IMG/VR virus record: IMGVR_UViG_3300044640_003163
Span: 1 to 29,568 of that record
Direction: 5' to 3' (one strand)
Source of the DNA: a virus
DNA length: 29,568 bases
Positions 7,849 to 14,907 of the stretch are shown here, piece after piece (the stretch's first letter is position 1; the number at the start of each line of letters is the position of its first letter). The notes beneath the pieces were generated by a model, which made no database searches, had not been told where the DNA came from, and worked only from the letters and a program-made list of their open reading frames with translations. Made by a program: the position numbers and the translations under genes.

Positions 7849-8007
7849 TTATTTATTTTTTCGAGTATTGATAAAATCTTCAAAAGCTTCAATAAATCCA
7901 GAAGAAAAATCAATTGTATAAAACATAATCAAAGTAACAATTAGTATAAGTATTGTCAATATTACAATACTCACAATAGATAGAATGACAGTAGAAATAA
8001 TATTCAT
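7849..8007 (-). CDS. Small membrane protein (52 aa)
   Basis: An uninterrupted 52-codon frame starting MNIISTVILSIVSIVILTIL, with one long hydrophobic helix (about residues 3-31) and an acidic/basic tail (EAFEDFINTRKNK). It sits between two copies of a 113-bp direct repeat. No good ribosome-binding site is seen. Possibly a holin-like or toxin-like peptide, but nothing shows this directly. Confidence 0.45.
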   Translation of the reverse strand: MNIISTVILSIVSIVILTILILIVTLIMFYTIDFSSGFIEAFEDFINTRKNK

Positions 8008-8030
8008 GGTTGTTAATTAGCGCAACTAGG

Positions 8031-8143
8031 TTTGGTTGATGATTACTAACTGATTACTGATAACTGATTAATAAACTAAGTAAACAATTTTGATGCAGTT
8101 GTTAACAAATATACCCATTCTTCTTCAAGCATTAATTTCATTT
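8031..8143. repeat. 113-bp direct repeat, copy 2
   Basis: Second copy of the repeat at 7721-7833, about 310 bp away in the same orientation. The same short minus-strand frame is open here with conservative changes (E>K, L>S, R>K). Confidence 0.85.
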
Positions 8144-8210
8144 ATTATCCATCCTTGATCCTTTTGGATAAAATAGTGAATGTTCTCTGAATATCGAGAG
8201 GTTCATGCCC

Positions 8211-8453
8211 TTAACCGTCAAGCTGCTCATTAATCCATTCTTTTATTCTTGGTGACAACTCAGACACCGTAATGATTGGCGGCAGATCTAAGTCAGGATA
8301 AAACATCACATAGTATTGTTGCTGAATGTTAAACGATGGACAAGGCAGTATATCTTCGTAAACAGTTAAAACTGTTAGTATGTGTTTTGAATCAACAACA
8401 AGAGCAATTCTACCTACGTTTGGAGATATACCATCAATGCGAATACCTTTCAT
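8211..8453 (-). CDS. Small hypothetical protein, paralogue of 8802-9023
   Basis: An 80-aa protein starting MKGIRIDGI, preceded by TTTAGGAGTAAAAA, a leader shared with most genes of this block. It shares a pattern with the neighbour at 8802-9023: K-IRI-GI, IVID-K-IL-V--IYEDVLP, QYYVVF-P---L-PIIT--ELSP. The paralogue pair shows local gene duplication. It is small, beta-rich and acidic. Function unknown. Confidence 0.75.
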   Translation of the reverse strand: MKGIRIDGISPNVGRIALVVDSKHILTVLTVYEDILPCPSFNIQQQYYVMFYPDLDLPPIITVSELSPRIKEWINEQLDG

Positions 8454-8519
8454 TTTTTACTCCTAAATAATTGTTATTTGATGCGGTTCCGATCCAAGTT
8501 AAAATCTAATCATCACTAC

Positions 8520-8750
8520 TCACTTTAGTTTAATGATTTGACCAGTTTTAACGTCTATAGCCTCAAAATACAATAAATCGTCTCGTTGATTGTAATATTC
8601 AAAAATTTCAGTAACATCAGCTTCTGTATTTATATTGTGGGAATACTCTTTAGTTTTTCCTTTTTTATCGCGTATAATAGCGGCAACAGTAAAAGTCTGA
8701 TTATTAGAATTACCATTCTCATCTTTTTCTGCAAAGTTTAGGTGAAACAT
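8520..8750 (-). CDS. Small hypothetical protein
   Basis: A 76-aa protein beginning MFHLNFAEKDENGNSNNQTF, with GAGGTAATT before the ATG. Alternating strands (FTVAAIIRD, LLYFEAIDVKTGQIIKLK) suggest a small beta domain. No family recognised. It lies between the two paralogous small genes on the same strand. Confidence 0.65.
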   Translation of the reverse strand: MFHLNFAEKDENGNSNNQTFTVAAIIRDKKGKTKEYSHNINTEADVTEIFEYYNQRDDLLYFEAIDVKTGQIIKLK

Positions 8751-8801
8751 AATTACCTCTGTTTATTTGTTGATGATAACTAATAACTGATAACTGATAA
8801 A

Positions 8802-9023
8802 TTAACTGTTCCATTGACGCAATTCAGGTGATAACTCAAGCGTAGTTATAATTGGTTGCAGTTGAATAATGGGATCAAAAACTACATAGTACTGATTTTC
8901 CGTATCCAACTGTCGTGAAGGCAATACATCTTCGTAAATATAAGCCACGTACAGTATATATTTTAAGTCGATAACTATACCGACTTTACTGCACCCACAA
9001 ATACCTTCAATACGAATCTTCAT
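8802..9023 (-). CDS. Small hypothetical protein, paralogue of 8211-8453
   Basis: 73 aa from the ATG at 9023 (MKIRIEGICG), chosen over an upstream in-frame ATG (9068) because TAGGAGTAAAA lies directly before it and because the paralogue starts at the same place. It shares the EDVLP, QYYVVF and PIIT-LELSP blocks with 8211-8453. Function unknown. Confidence 0.75.
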   Translation of the reverse strand: MKIRIEGICGCSKVGIVIDLKYILYVAYIYEDVLPSRQLDTENQYYVVFDPIIQLQPIITTLELSPELRQWNS

Positions 9024-9108
9024 TTTTACTCCTAAATAATCGTTTTGATTGTTTTGTTGCTGTGTCATGACAGTTAACTACTAATAGTTTTTACTGATAA
9101 CTGATTGA

Positions 9109-9657
9109 TTAATCACAGACTACTCGAAAACCGAGAGTGTTGAGGCTGTCGCCATGGCCGTAGTCGTCGCTAATTGCGGAACGGCAGAAATAAGGAATGT
9201 CGCTCCAGGAACCGCCCCGCTGACACTTATCAATACACCATTCCCAGACGTTACCGTGCATATCGTACAATCCCCAGGCATTGGGTAACTTTGATCCTAC
9301 GGGATGAGTTGTACCCTCAGAATTTCCGCAATACCAAGCGTAATCTTCTAACTGATGACAATCATTACCGAAATAATAATTAGTAATAGTTCCTGCTCGA
9401 CAGGCATACTCCCACTCTAATTCTGTGGGTAAGCGGTAATTCTTACCAGTTACTTGACTTAGTTCTTGACAAAAGGCTTGAACATCGCCATAACTAACAC
9501 TTTCCACTGGATTCTGAGGATTGCTTTGAAAATAAGATGGATTGGTTCCCATAACGGCTTCATACTGCGCTTGAGTTATTGGGTATTTCCCAATCGCAAA
9601 ACTATTGACTTGAACTTGACTTGCCGATATTTCTACCATTTTAATTTTAATTGTCAT
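9109..9657 (-). CDS. FGE-like lectin-fold protein, shortest form (putative DGR target 2)
   Basis: A 182-aa protein that is essentially only the FGE/C-type-lectin-like core: FAIGKYPITQAQYEAVMG, NPVESVSYGDVQAFCQEL, YRLPTELEWEYACRAGT, GLYDMHGNVWEWC, RGGSW-n-CRSA-n-GFRVVCD. A typical FGE insert (DNW-N-GAP-DGSAW, present in paralogues 1 and 3) is missing between EWC and RGGSW. TTAGGAGTAAGAA precedes the ATG. The variable tail falls at the very C-terminus. It is part of a four-gene tandem array and likely a surface or virion display protein. Confidence 0.88.
   Translation of the reverse strand: MTIKIKMVEISASQVQVNSFAIGKYPITQAQYEAVMGTNPSYFQSNPQNPVESVSYGDVQAFCQELSQVTGKNYRLPTELEWEYACRAGTITNYYFGNDCHQLEDYAWYCGNSEGTTHPVGSKLPNAWGLYDMHGNVWEWCIDKCQRGGSWSDIPYFCRSAISDDYGHGDSLNTLGFRVVCD
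9118..9220 (-). other. Putative DGR variable region VR2
   Basis: Between RGGSW and GFRVV the minus strand reads almost only NNC/NNT codons (AGC GAC ATT, TAT TTC, GAC GAC TAC GGC CAT GGC) around the fixed CTGCCGTTCC. It is one codon shorter than VR1, VR3 and VR4. It ends in CGGTTTTCGAGTAG, one base different from the block in the others. Confidence 0.7.
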
Positions 9658-9717
9658 TTCTTACTCCTAAGTGTTTTGTTTTTGATTACTGATAATTGAT
9701 AAATAACTGATTAGTAA

Positions 9718-10440
9718 TTAATTATTACAAACTACCCGAAAACCGAAAGTGAGGTTGCGGAGGATGTGGCGGTAGTCGTTGAAGCGAATTGCGGAACGGC
9801 AGTTACGTGGAAGGCTGCCCCAGGAACCTCCCCGCAATGGGGAACGATTATCATTACCATTTTTTAGCCAAGCACTGCCATCCTTTGGCGCTCCGATATA
9901 GTTATCATGCCAATTGTCCTCGCACCACTCCCAAACATTGCCACTCATGTCATAGAGTCCCCAAGCATTGGGCTTTTTCTGGCCCACAGGATGAGTTGTC
10001 TTCTGAGAATTTCCGTAATACCAAGCGTAATCTCCTAACTGATTAGCATCATCACCGAAATAATAGTCAGTAGTTGTGCCAGCCCGACAGGCATACTCCC
10101 ACTCTGATTCTGTGGGTAAACGGTAATTCTTACCAGTCACTTGACTTAATTTTTGACAAAAAGCTTGAGCATCACCATAACTAACACTTTCCACTGGATT
10201 CTGAGGATTGCCTTGAAAATGGGAAGGATTAGTTTCTATTACTGCTTGATACTGTTCTTGAGTCACTGGATATTTTCCTATTGCAAAAGTTGCGTCAGGA
10301 ACTTTTACCATTTCAATCTCAATTGCAATTTTAGGGTCTAAACCCGCAAGTTTAGCTAACTCAACCAGATCATCTGTATCTGCATTAGCAAGACGCAGGT
10401 ACAGTTCTTCAACTTCTCGAATAAAATCTGCATCACTCAT
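9718..10440 (-). CDS. FGE-like lectin-fold protein with N-terminal helical region (putative DGR target 3)
   Basis: A 240-aa protein. Residues 1-42 form a charged helical segment (MSDADFIREVEELYLRLANA) not found in the neighbours. The FGE core follows from IEIEMVKVPDATFAIGKYPV, with YRLPTESEWEYACRAG, GLYDMSGNVWEWC and the full DNWHDNYIGAPKDGSAW insert, then RGGSWGSLPRNCRSAIR and GFRVVCNN at the C-terminus. A TAGGAGCAAAAA leader precedes the ATG. The extra N-terminal helix may attach the display domain to a partner. Confidence 0.88.
   Translation of the reverse strand: MSDADFIREVEELYLRLANADTDDLVELAKLAGLDPKIAIEIEMVKVPDATFAIGKYPVTQEQYQAVIETNPSHFQGNPQNPVESVSYGDAQAFCQKLSQVTGKNYRLPTESEWEYACRAGTTTDYYFGDDANQLGDYAWYYGNSQKTTHPVGQKKPNAWGLYDMSGNVWEWCEDNWHDNYIGAPKDGSAWLKNGNDNRSPLRGGSWGSLPRNCRSAIRFNDYRHILRNLTFGFRVVCNN
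9729..9836 (-). other. Putative DGR variable region VR3
   Basis: Variable codons GGC AGC CTT, CGT AAC, CGC TTC AAC GAC TAC and so on, nearly all ending in C/T, lie between fixed CTGCCGTTCCGC and CGGTTTTCGGGTAG. Same length as VR1 and VR4. Confidence 0.7.
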
Positions 10441-10502
10441 TTTTTTGCTCCTAAATAATTGTTAGTTGACAACTAATAACTGATAGCCAAGCGAACACAG
10501 AG

Positions 10503-11309
10503 TTAAGAACTGTAATCATCTATGTGATCCAGAGACGTTTGAAAACCAGACCAGTATATAGCGGTCAGAAGCTTTCCTCTTTCCTCTTTAGTCTGTAGAG
10601 TCTCTAGGTATTCTACTACTTCAGATAGGATCATATCTTTATACGGTTCAGGCAGCTGTGCTTCCCACATCTCTTCAGCTAATAGTGTTGGTCTAATAGT
10701 TTGTGCTACCCGAAAACCGACATTGTTGAAGCGGAGCCCGCGGGGGGGGCTGCTGTCGCGATTTGCGGAACGGCAGCAATAAGGAGGGTCGTTCCAGGAA
10801 CCGCCCCGCAGCCACTTATCAATACACCATTCCCAGACGTTGCCACTCATGTCATAGAGTCCCCAAGCATTAGGTAATTTTTGCCCTACAGGATGGGTTA
10901 TCAGCCAAGCATTAGGTGATTTTGCTGCGCCTACAGGATAGGTTATCAGCCCAGAGTTGTCTTCGTACCAGGCGTAATCTCCTAATTGATTAGCATCATC
11001 TCCAAAATAATAGTCAGTAGTAGTCCCCGCACGACAGGCATATTCCCATTCCTCTTGTGTGGGGAGACGATACTTATGGCCAGTCATTCCATTTAATTTT
11101 ATGCAAAAAGCTTGAGCGTCATCCCAACTAACCATTTCTACTGGATTTTGCGGATCTGGATATTGAGGATAACCTTGAAAATAAGATGGATTAACTCCCA
11201 TTACCGCTTCATATTGTTCCTGAGTCACTGGGTATTTACCAATCTCAAAACTACCGATTTTTTGATCTTGACTTGCTGGTACCTCTACCATTTCAATTTT
11301 AATCACCAC
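10503..11309 (-). CDS. FGE-like protein with C-terminal fusion (putative DGR target 4)
   Basis: 268 aa from a GTG start preceded by CTAGGAGTAAAA, the same leader and MVIKIEMVEV start as the paralogues. The FGE core is present (YRLPTQEEWEYACRAG, GLYDMSGNVWEWC, RGGSWNDPPYCCRSANR). Two oddities: a short in-frame duplication before GLYD, where a LIT-PVG-n-PNAW unit occurs twice; and after GFRVA the protein does not end in VVC but runs about 65 residues more into an unrelated helical tail (TIRPTLLAEEMWEAQLPEP, later KEERGKLLTAIYW). The variable region is therefore internal. Either a fusion with a neighbouring gene's 3' end or a deletion produced it. Confidence 0.85.
   Translation of the reverse strand: MVIKIEMVEVPASQDQKIGSFEIGKYPVTQEQYEAVMGVNPSYFQGYPQYPDPQNPVEMVSWDDAQAFCIKLNGMTGHKYRLPTQEEWEYACRAGTTTDYYFGDDANQLGDYAWYEDNSGLITYPVGAAKSPNAWLITHPVGQKLPNAWGLYDMSGNVWEWCIDKWLRGGSWNDPPYCCRSANRDSSPPRGLRFNNVGFRVAQTIRPTLLAEEMWEAQLPEPYKDMILSEVVEYLETLQTKEERGKLLTAIYWSGFQTSLDHIDDYSS
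10704..10810 (-). other. Putative DGR variable region VR4, 3' boundary broken
   Basis: Variable NNC/NNT codons around CTGCCGTTCC as in the others, including AGC AGC CCC CCC CGC, which creates an 8-base homopolymer and one NNG codon. The block ends CGGTTTTCGGGTAGC and then diverges from the paralogues, so the downstream recognition region seen after VR1-3 and VR5 is truncated here. Confidence 0.65.
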
Positions 11310-11367
11310 TTTTACTCCTAGCTTTGTTTTTATTGATAACTAATAACCAACTGACGCTAAAAGATAA

Positions 11368-11658
11368 TCAAAGCAACTTAAATCCTTTTTTTGTGCCTTT
11401 GTACGATCCAAATTCTCGCACAGCACCTTTTAGGGATTCTCTTACAGAAGCCCTTGACATTCGAGACTTTTTCCCTAGTTCCCAATTGATTACACTTGCA
11501 TTTCCGCAAGCATCAACACTCTCAAGACTGTCAAACCAGCCGTCGTTTGTGTGAGCGTAAGATACCATTACAGCACCATTAGGAAACAGGGTGCCACTAA
11601 ATTGGTATTCAGTATCGTCAAAGTCTTTAGCGAGAAAAGTGACTTGTTGAATGATCAT
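11368..11658 (-). CDS. Small hypothetical protein
   Basis: A 96-aa protein, MIIQQVTFLAKDFDDTEYQF, with a predicted beta-rich first half (YQFSGTLFPNGAVMVSYAH) and a basic C-terminal end (KGTKKGFKLL). No family recognised. It lies between two FGE-like genes on the same strand. No strong ribosome-binding site is visible. Confidence 0.55.
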   Translation of the reverse strand: MIIQQVTFLAKDFDDTEYQFSGTLFPNGAVMVSYAHTNDGWFDSLESVDACGNASVINWELGKKSRMSRASVRESLKGAVREFGSYKGTKKGFKLL

Positions 11659-11687
11659 TGTTTTTACTGCTGATAACTGATAATTGA

Positions 11688-12743
11688 CTAATTGTCACAG
11701 ACTACCCGAAAACCGTAATCGCTGATGCGGTAGTCGCGGCTGTAGTTGTCGTAGTAGCAGTAAGTGGAACGGCAGAGATCAGGATTGCTGTACCAAGAAC
11801 CGCCCCGATTCACGCCGTCTTCGCACCACTCCCAGACATTGCCACTCATGTCATAGAGTCCCCAAGCATTAGGTAATTTCTGTCCCACAGGATGAGTTGT
11901 ACCCTCAGAATTTTCACCATACCAAGCGTAATCTCCTAATTTATTAGCATCATCTCCGAAATAATAGTCAGTAGTAGTCCCTGCACGACAAGCATATTCC
12001 CACTCCGCTTCCGTTGGTAGACGATAGGTTTTGCCAGTTATTTGACTCAATTTCTGACAAAAGGCTTGAGCGTCATCCCAACTAACCTTTTCTACCGGAT
12101 TTTGCGGATTATTTTTAAACCGAGAGGGATTGTTTCCCATTACTGCCTGATATTGTTCCTGAGTCACTGGATATTTACCAATCGCAAAACTACTGATTTT
12201 TTGATCCTGACTTGATGGTATTTTTACCATTTCAATTTTAATCATCACTTTTACTCCTAACTCTGATTGATTTTTTAGTCGCTTATTTTCCTGTTGCAGT
12301 AGCCAAACTGAGGATTCTAAATCGTGAACCTTTTGTTTTAAGTTGTCAATCCATGCTTCGTTGTATTCTTTGCTCTGTTCTAATTCTTGATTTTTTTTCT
12401 CCAGAATTTCATTTTTTGTTTCTAGTTCCTCAACTAATTTGCTTAAGTTGTCAGAGTTTTGATCTTCTGGCGTGTACTTGCAATGATCTAAATAGTCCCA
12501 CAGGTCATAAGGAAAAAGAAACTCTCGAACTTCTTTATTAAAATCTTCCAGAGCGTCAAAAAGCTTTTGAGTGTCATAACCTGCTAAGTAAACACCTTGT
12601 TTTTTGACAGTGAGGTAATCACCGTTATCAGTCACTGATAATATCACGTGGCCTCCCTCAAAATATCTTTGGTTAATTTCATTGAGATTGTTTTCGATAC
12701 GCTTAATAAGCGCCGTTCTTTCGTAAAAATTAATAGAAGTCAT
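11688..12743 (-). CDS. Coiled-coil protein fused to FGE-like lectin-fold domain (putative DGR target 5)
   Basis: A 351-aa protein. Residues 1-105 are an unrecognised globular region, about 106-165 a coiled coil (LVEELETKNEILEKKNQELE), and about 170-351 an FGE core (FAIGKYPVTQEQYQAVMG, YRLPTEAEWEYACRAG, GLYDMSGNVWEWC, RGGSW, GFRVVCDN). The joint, ELGVKVMIKIEMV, is the translation of the usual leader TTAGGAGTAAAAGTGATG of the stand-alone FGE genes. The FGE cassette was apparently inserted in frame behind another gene, keeping its own ribosome-binding site and start near 12248. The domain may thus also be made alone. GAGGTAACAAGAC precedes the ATG at 12743. Confidence 0.85.
   Translation of the reverse strand: MTSINFYERTALIKRIENNLNEINQRYFEGGHVILSVTDNGDYLTVKKQGVYLAGYDTQKLFDALEDFNKEVREFLFPYDLWDYLDHCKYTPEDQNSDNLSKLVEELETKNEILEKKNQELEQSKEYNEAWIDNLKQKVHDLESSVWLLQQENKRLKNQSELGVKVMIKIEMVKIPSSQDQKISSFAIGKYPVTQEQYQAVMGNNPSRFKNNPQNPVEKVSWDDAQAFCQKLSQITGKTYRLPTEAEWEYACRAGTTTDYYFGDDANKLGDYAWYGENSEGTTHPVGQKLPNAWGLYDMSGNVWEWCEDGVNRGGSWYSNPDLCRSTYCYYDNYSRDYRISDYGFRVVCDN
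11696..11807 (-). other. Putative DGR variable region VR5
   Basis: The purest example: TAC AGC AAT, GAT CTC, TAC TGC TAC TAC GAC AAC TAC AGC CGC GAC TAC CGC, all ending in C/T, between fixed CTGCCGTTCC and CGGTTTTCGGGTAG. One codon longer than VR1. Even the alanine after CRS is replaced by Thr-Tyr. Confidence 0.72.
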
Positions 12744-12790
12744 GTCTTGTTACCTCTCGTGTGTTTGTTTACTTGATCCTGTCTTACTAT

Positions 12791-12833
12791 ATTCTCCCAA
12801 ATAGTTGACATTTCTGGGAGAATTATCTAATAA
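12791..12833 (+). promoter_or_regulatory. Promoter with operator-like inverted repeat for the tail-fibre operon
   Basis: TTGACA at 12805-12810, then 17 bases, then TAATAA at 12828-12833. A perfect 9-bp inverted repeat, ATTCTCCCA (12791-12799) and TGGGAGAAT (12815-12823), flanks the -35 box, which sits in its 15-base centre. The region lies between divergent operons (minus from 12743, plus from 12921), so a regulator bound here could control both. Confidence 0.6.
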
Positions 12834-12920
12834 TTAACTTTTTGGGTGAACCCTATTCCGCCTCATAACCCATGTATAGTTTTGTTAGTGCGTGCCTGCT
12901 TAGTGCCTGCCTAATACTGT

Positions 12921-13388
12921 ATGTGTAAATTACAATCAACGATGTCTCTTATGAGCCCACCAATTACTCTAGTAATCTTGGATACGCCCAGCGACCTCAT
13001 TGCTGTAGATGGAGGTAATCTATCAGAGGCCGCTAGTGCTATTGGTATACGCGACAAGATAGGTAGTCTTCAGGGAGAAGAGCGCCTAAGTGCATTAGTG
13101 CTTAAAGATGTTCCTCCTGGATTTCCTGGCCCGCCTGGCCCGCCTCTATTAATTAAAGGTAATCTTAATTCTGTAGGCGATCTGCCTACTAACCCCTCTA
13201 TAGGACATGGTTACCTAATTCAAGGTATTCTTTACACTTGGTCGGGTATAGAGTGGATTAATGGCGGACAACTACAGGGCCCTATTGGGCTATCTGCTTA
13301 TCAAGTAGCCCTGAGCAACGGTTTTGTCGGAACTGAACAAGACTGGCTAGAAAGCCTAAAAAAACAATGGAATAGCACTAGCTGGTAA
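12921..13388 (+). CDS. Tail-fibre/adhesin N-terminal component with collagen-like triplets
   Basis: Up to 155 aa; ATGs at 12942 and 12951 are equally possible starts, none with a good ribosome-binding site. It contains a short collagen-like stretch (GFPGPPGPPLL), a GNLNSVGDLPTNPSIGHGYL segment typical of phage fibre proteins, and the common tail-fibre ending AYQVALSNGFVGTEQDWLESLK. Such proteins trimerise and carry receptor-binding parts. It is first gene of the plus-strand operon behind the 12805 promoter. The GTEQDWL ending recurs as a remnant at about 16080. Confidence 0.75.
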   Translation: MCKLQSTMSLMSPPITLVILDTPSDLIAVDGGNLSEAASAIGIRDKIGSLQGEERLSALVLKDVPPGFPGPPGPPLLIKGNLNSVGDLPTNPSIGHGYLIQGILYTWSGIEWINGGQLQGPIGLSAYQVALSNGFVGTEQDWLESLKKQWNSTSW

Positions 13389-13393
13389 AAATT

Positions 13394-13966
13394 ATGACAA
13401 GTTTTAAAGCATTTCGAGAAACGGCACTCCCTGGAACTCTTCAGCCTTATGCAATTTATTTTGTGGCTCCCCCATCAAAGCCGAATTATGTTGAAATTTA
13501 CGTTTCCGATGCTACGGGGTCTTCTGCCAAAAGAGTTCTCACTGACACTGATATTCAGGCATTAATTAACGCTTCGATTTCTGGTTTAGGCGGGGAAATG
13601 CCCATTGTAGCTGATATAGCAGCAAGAAACGCATTAGCTTCGTCACTCACCAAAAACACTCAAGTTTTAGTTCTCGACGCGACGGGAGATACTACGGTAA
13701 CAACCGGCGCGGCCACGTATATTTATCGAGCCTCAACGACAAGTTGGACCAAGATAAGCGAGTCTGAATCGATTGATTTAGTTTTGCAGTGGGCAAATAT
13801 TCAAGGTCGTCCTACCAGTTCAGTTTCGGCTATTGATGCGGCCGTGAATAATAGTCATACTCACGCTAATAAAACTCAGCTTGACAAAATCGGGGAAAAT
13901 GCAAGCGGATTGTTAACTTATAGCAATTTGCTTCCTACAACAGGCTGGAATAGTGTAACTTGGTAA
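13394..13966 (+). CDS. Tail-fibre-associated structural protein, paralogue of 16132-16710
   Basis: A 190-aa protein, beta-rich and Ser/Thr-rich. Shared with 16132-16710: AIYFVAPPSKPNYVEIYVSD, LTDTDIQALI, GEMPIVADIAARNAL, NTQVLVLDATGD, SWTKISE, HTHANKTQLDKIGEN. VADIAARNAL and DATGD..V are usual in phage tail-fibre connector modules. It starts five bases after the previous stop and ends one base before the next gene, so it is translated as part of a chain of small fibre subunits. Confidence 0.75.
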   Translation: MTSFKAFRETALPGTLQPYAIYFVAPPSKPNYVEIYVSDATGSSAKRVLTDTDIQALINASISGLGGEMPIVADIAARNALASSLTKNTQVLVLDATGDTTVTTGAATYIYRASTTSWTKISESESIDLVLQWANIQGRPTSSVSAIDAAVNNSHTHANKTQLDKIGENASGLLTYSNLLPTTGWNSVTW

Positions 13967-13967
13967 G

Positions 13968-14471
13968 ATGAGTGAATTTAGAGCGCAAAAAGTAGTCAGC
14001 AGTTTGCCAGAGACTTTACAGGCAAATACTCTTTATTTTGTCAGAACGGGTGACGGTTTTGATTTATTTTGTAGTGATCAAACTGGTAGCATTGCTCACA
14101 AACTAAACGATGCAGACGCACGTATTCAGCGAGAACCAGTTTTACTGCGAGGTGCAAATACTGGCAGTGTGGCTGTTACCTTGCCTATTTTTTACACGGA
14201 GAATATAACTTTATTGAGGATTGTAAACGCTCAAAATACTTTAAGTGGGTCTAGCGGTAGTGCTATAATTAGTTTGCTGTTTGGTAGTGGGGCGAGTTTT
14301 ACTACGATTCCGGGATTAGGTAACAGAACGATCACGACAACCGCTACGAATCATTCAGTTAGTGGTGATGGACAGTTAATCACCACTGCTCAACAGATAC
14401 GAATCGAATTTGCTTCCTTTACAAGTGGACCCGTTGATATTGGCTTAACATTTGAATATTCACGAGGATAA
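13968..14471 (+). CDS. Tail-fibre-associated structural protein, paralogue of 16704-17219
   Basis: A 167-aa beta-rich protein. The first 45 residues (LPETLQANTLYFVRTGDGFD) match the start of 16704-17219 and share its LYFVR pattern with the preceding subunit. The rest forms a likely jelly-roll ending in ITTAQQIRIEFASFTSGPV-n-FEYSRG. No enzyme motifs. Spaced one base from the previous stop. Confidence 0.7.
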   Translation: MSEFRAQKVVSSLPETLQANTLYFVRTGDGFDLFCSDQTGSIAHKLNDADARIQREPVLLRGANTGSVAVTLPIFYTENITLLRIVNAQNTLSGSSGSAIISLLFGSGASFTTIPGLGNRTITTTATNHSVSGDGQLITTAQQIRIEFASFTSGPVDIGLTFEYSRG

Positions 14472-14473
14472 TT

Positions 14474-14905
14474 ATGTCTAATAGTTTGACTGCTCAAAGT
14501 TTATTTTTAAATAGCCCCGATTATTTGGAAAGATACCAAATTGCTTTAACAAATGTAGCTGGGACTTTTAATGAAATATCAACTAATCAAGCTTTTTTCG
14601 ATAGCCAGATTAAGCCTAGTTTGATTAATGATCAATCCGTCAAGATTTACGTTTACAAAAGGATTTTGTCAGAAATGATTGTTTTTAATCCTTATGTTAA
14701 GTTAAATGTAGTTAAGTTAGGCATGACCGCCGCTGTGTTTGGAGAAACTCCAAGACTTGCGATTTCTATTGATAATGAAGGGAAATTAAATCTGATTTCT
14801 GAATCAGATATTCTGCAAGCAGTGACAGAACAATTCAATGACGACAATTTGTTATCTCAATTGTTAAGTCAAGATATTCTTAAAATAACGGCACTTTTTA
14901 ACTAG
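14474..14905 (+). CDS. Hypothetical protein of tail-fibre module A
   Basis: A 143-aa protein, MSNSLTAQSLFLNSPDYLER, mostly helical with a beta middle. It is found only in module A and absent from the second module. No family recognised. Its place between two fibre subunits suggests a linker or chaperone. Confidence 0.65.
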   Translation: MSNSLTAQSLFLNSPDYLERYQIALTNVAGTFNEISTNQAFFDSQIKPSLINDQSVKIYVYKRILSEMIVFNPYVKLNVVKLGMTAAVFGETPRLAISIDNEGKLNLISESDILQAVTEQFNDDNLLSQLLSQDILKITALFN

Positions 14906-14907
14906 CT

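Noticed and set aside
7766-8100. Two conserved 21-codon frames in the 113-bp repeats as separate genes
   Set aside because: No ribosome-binding sites and too short to support; mentioned only within the repeat entries.
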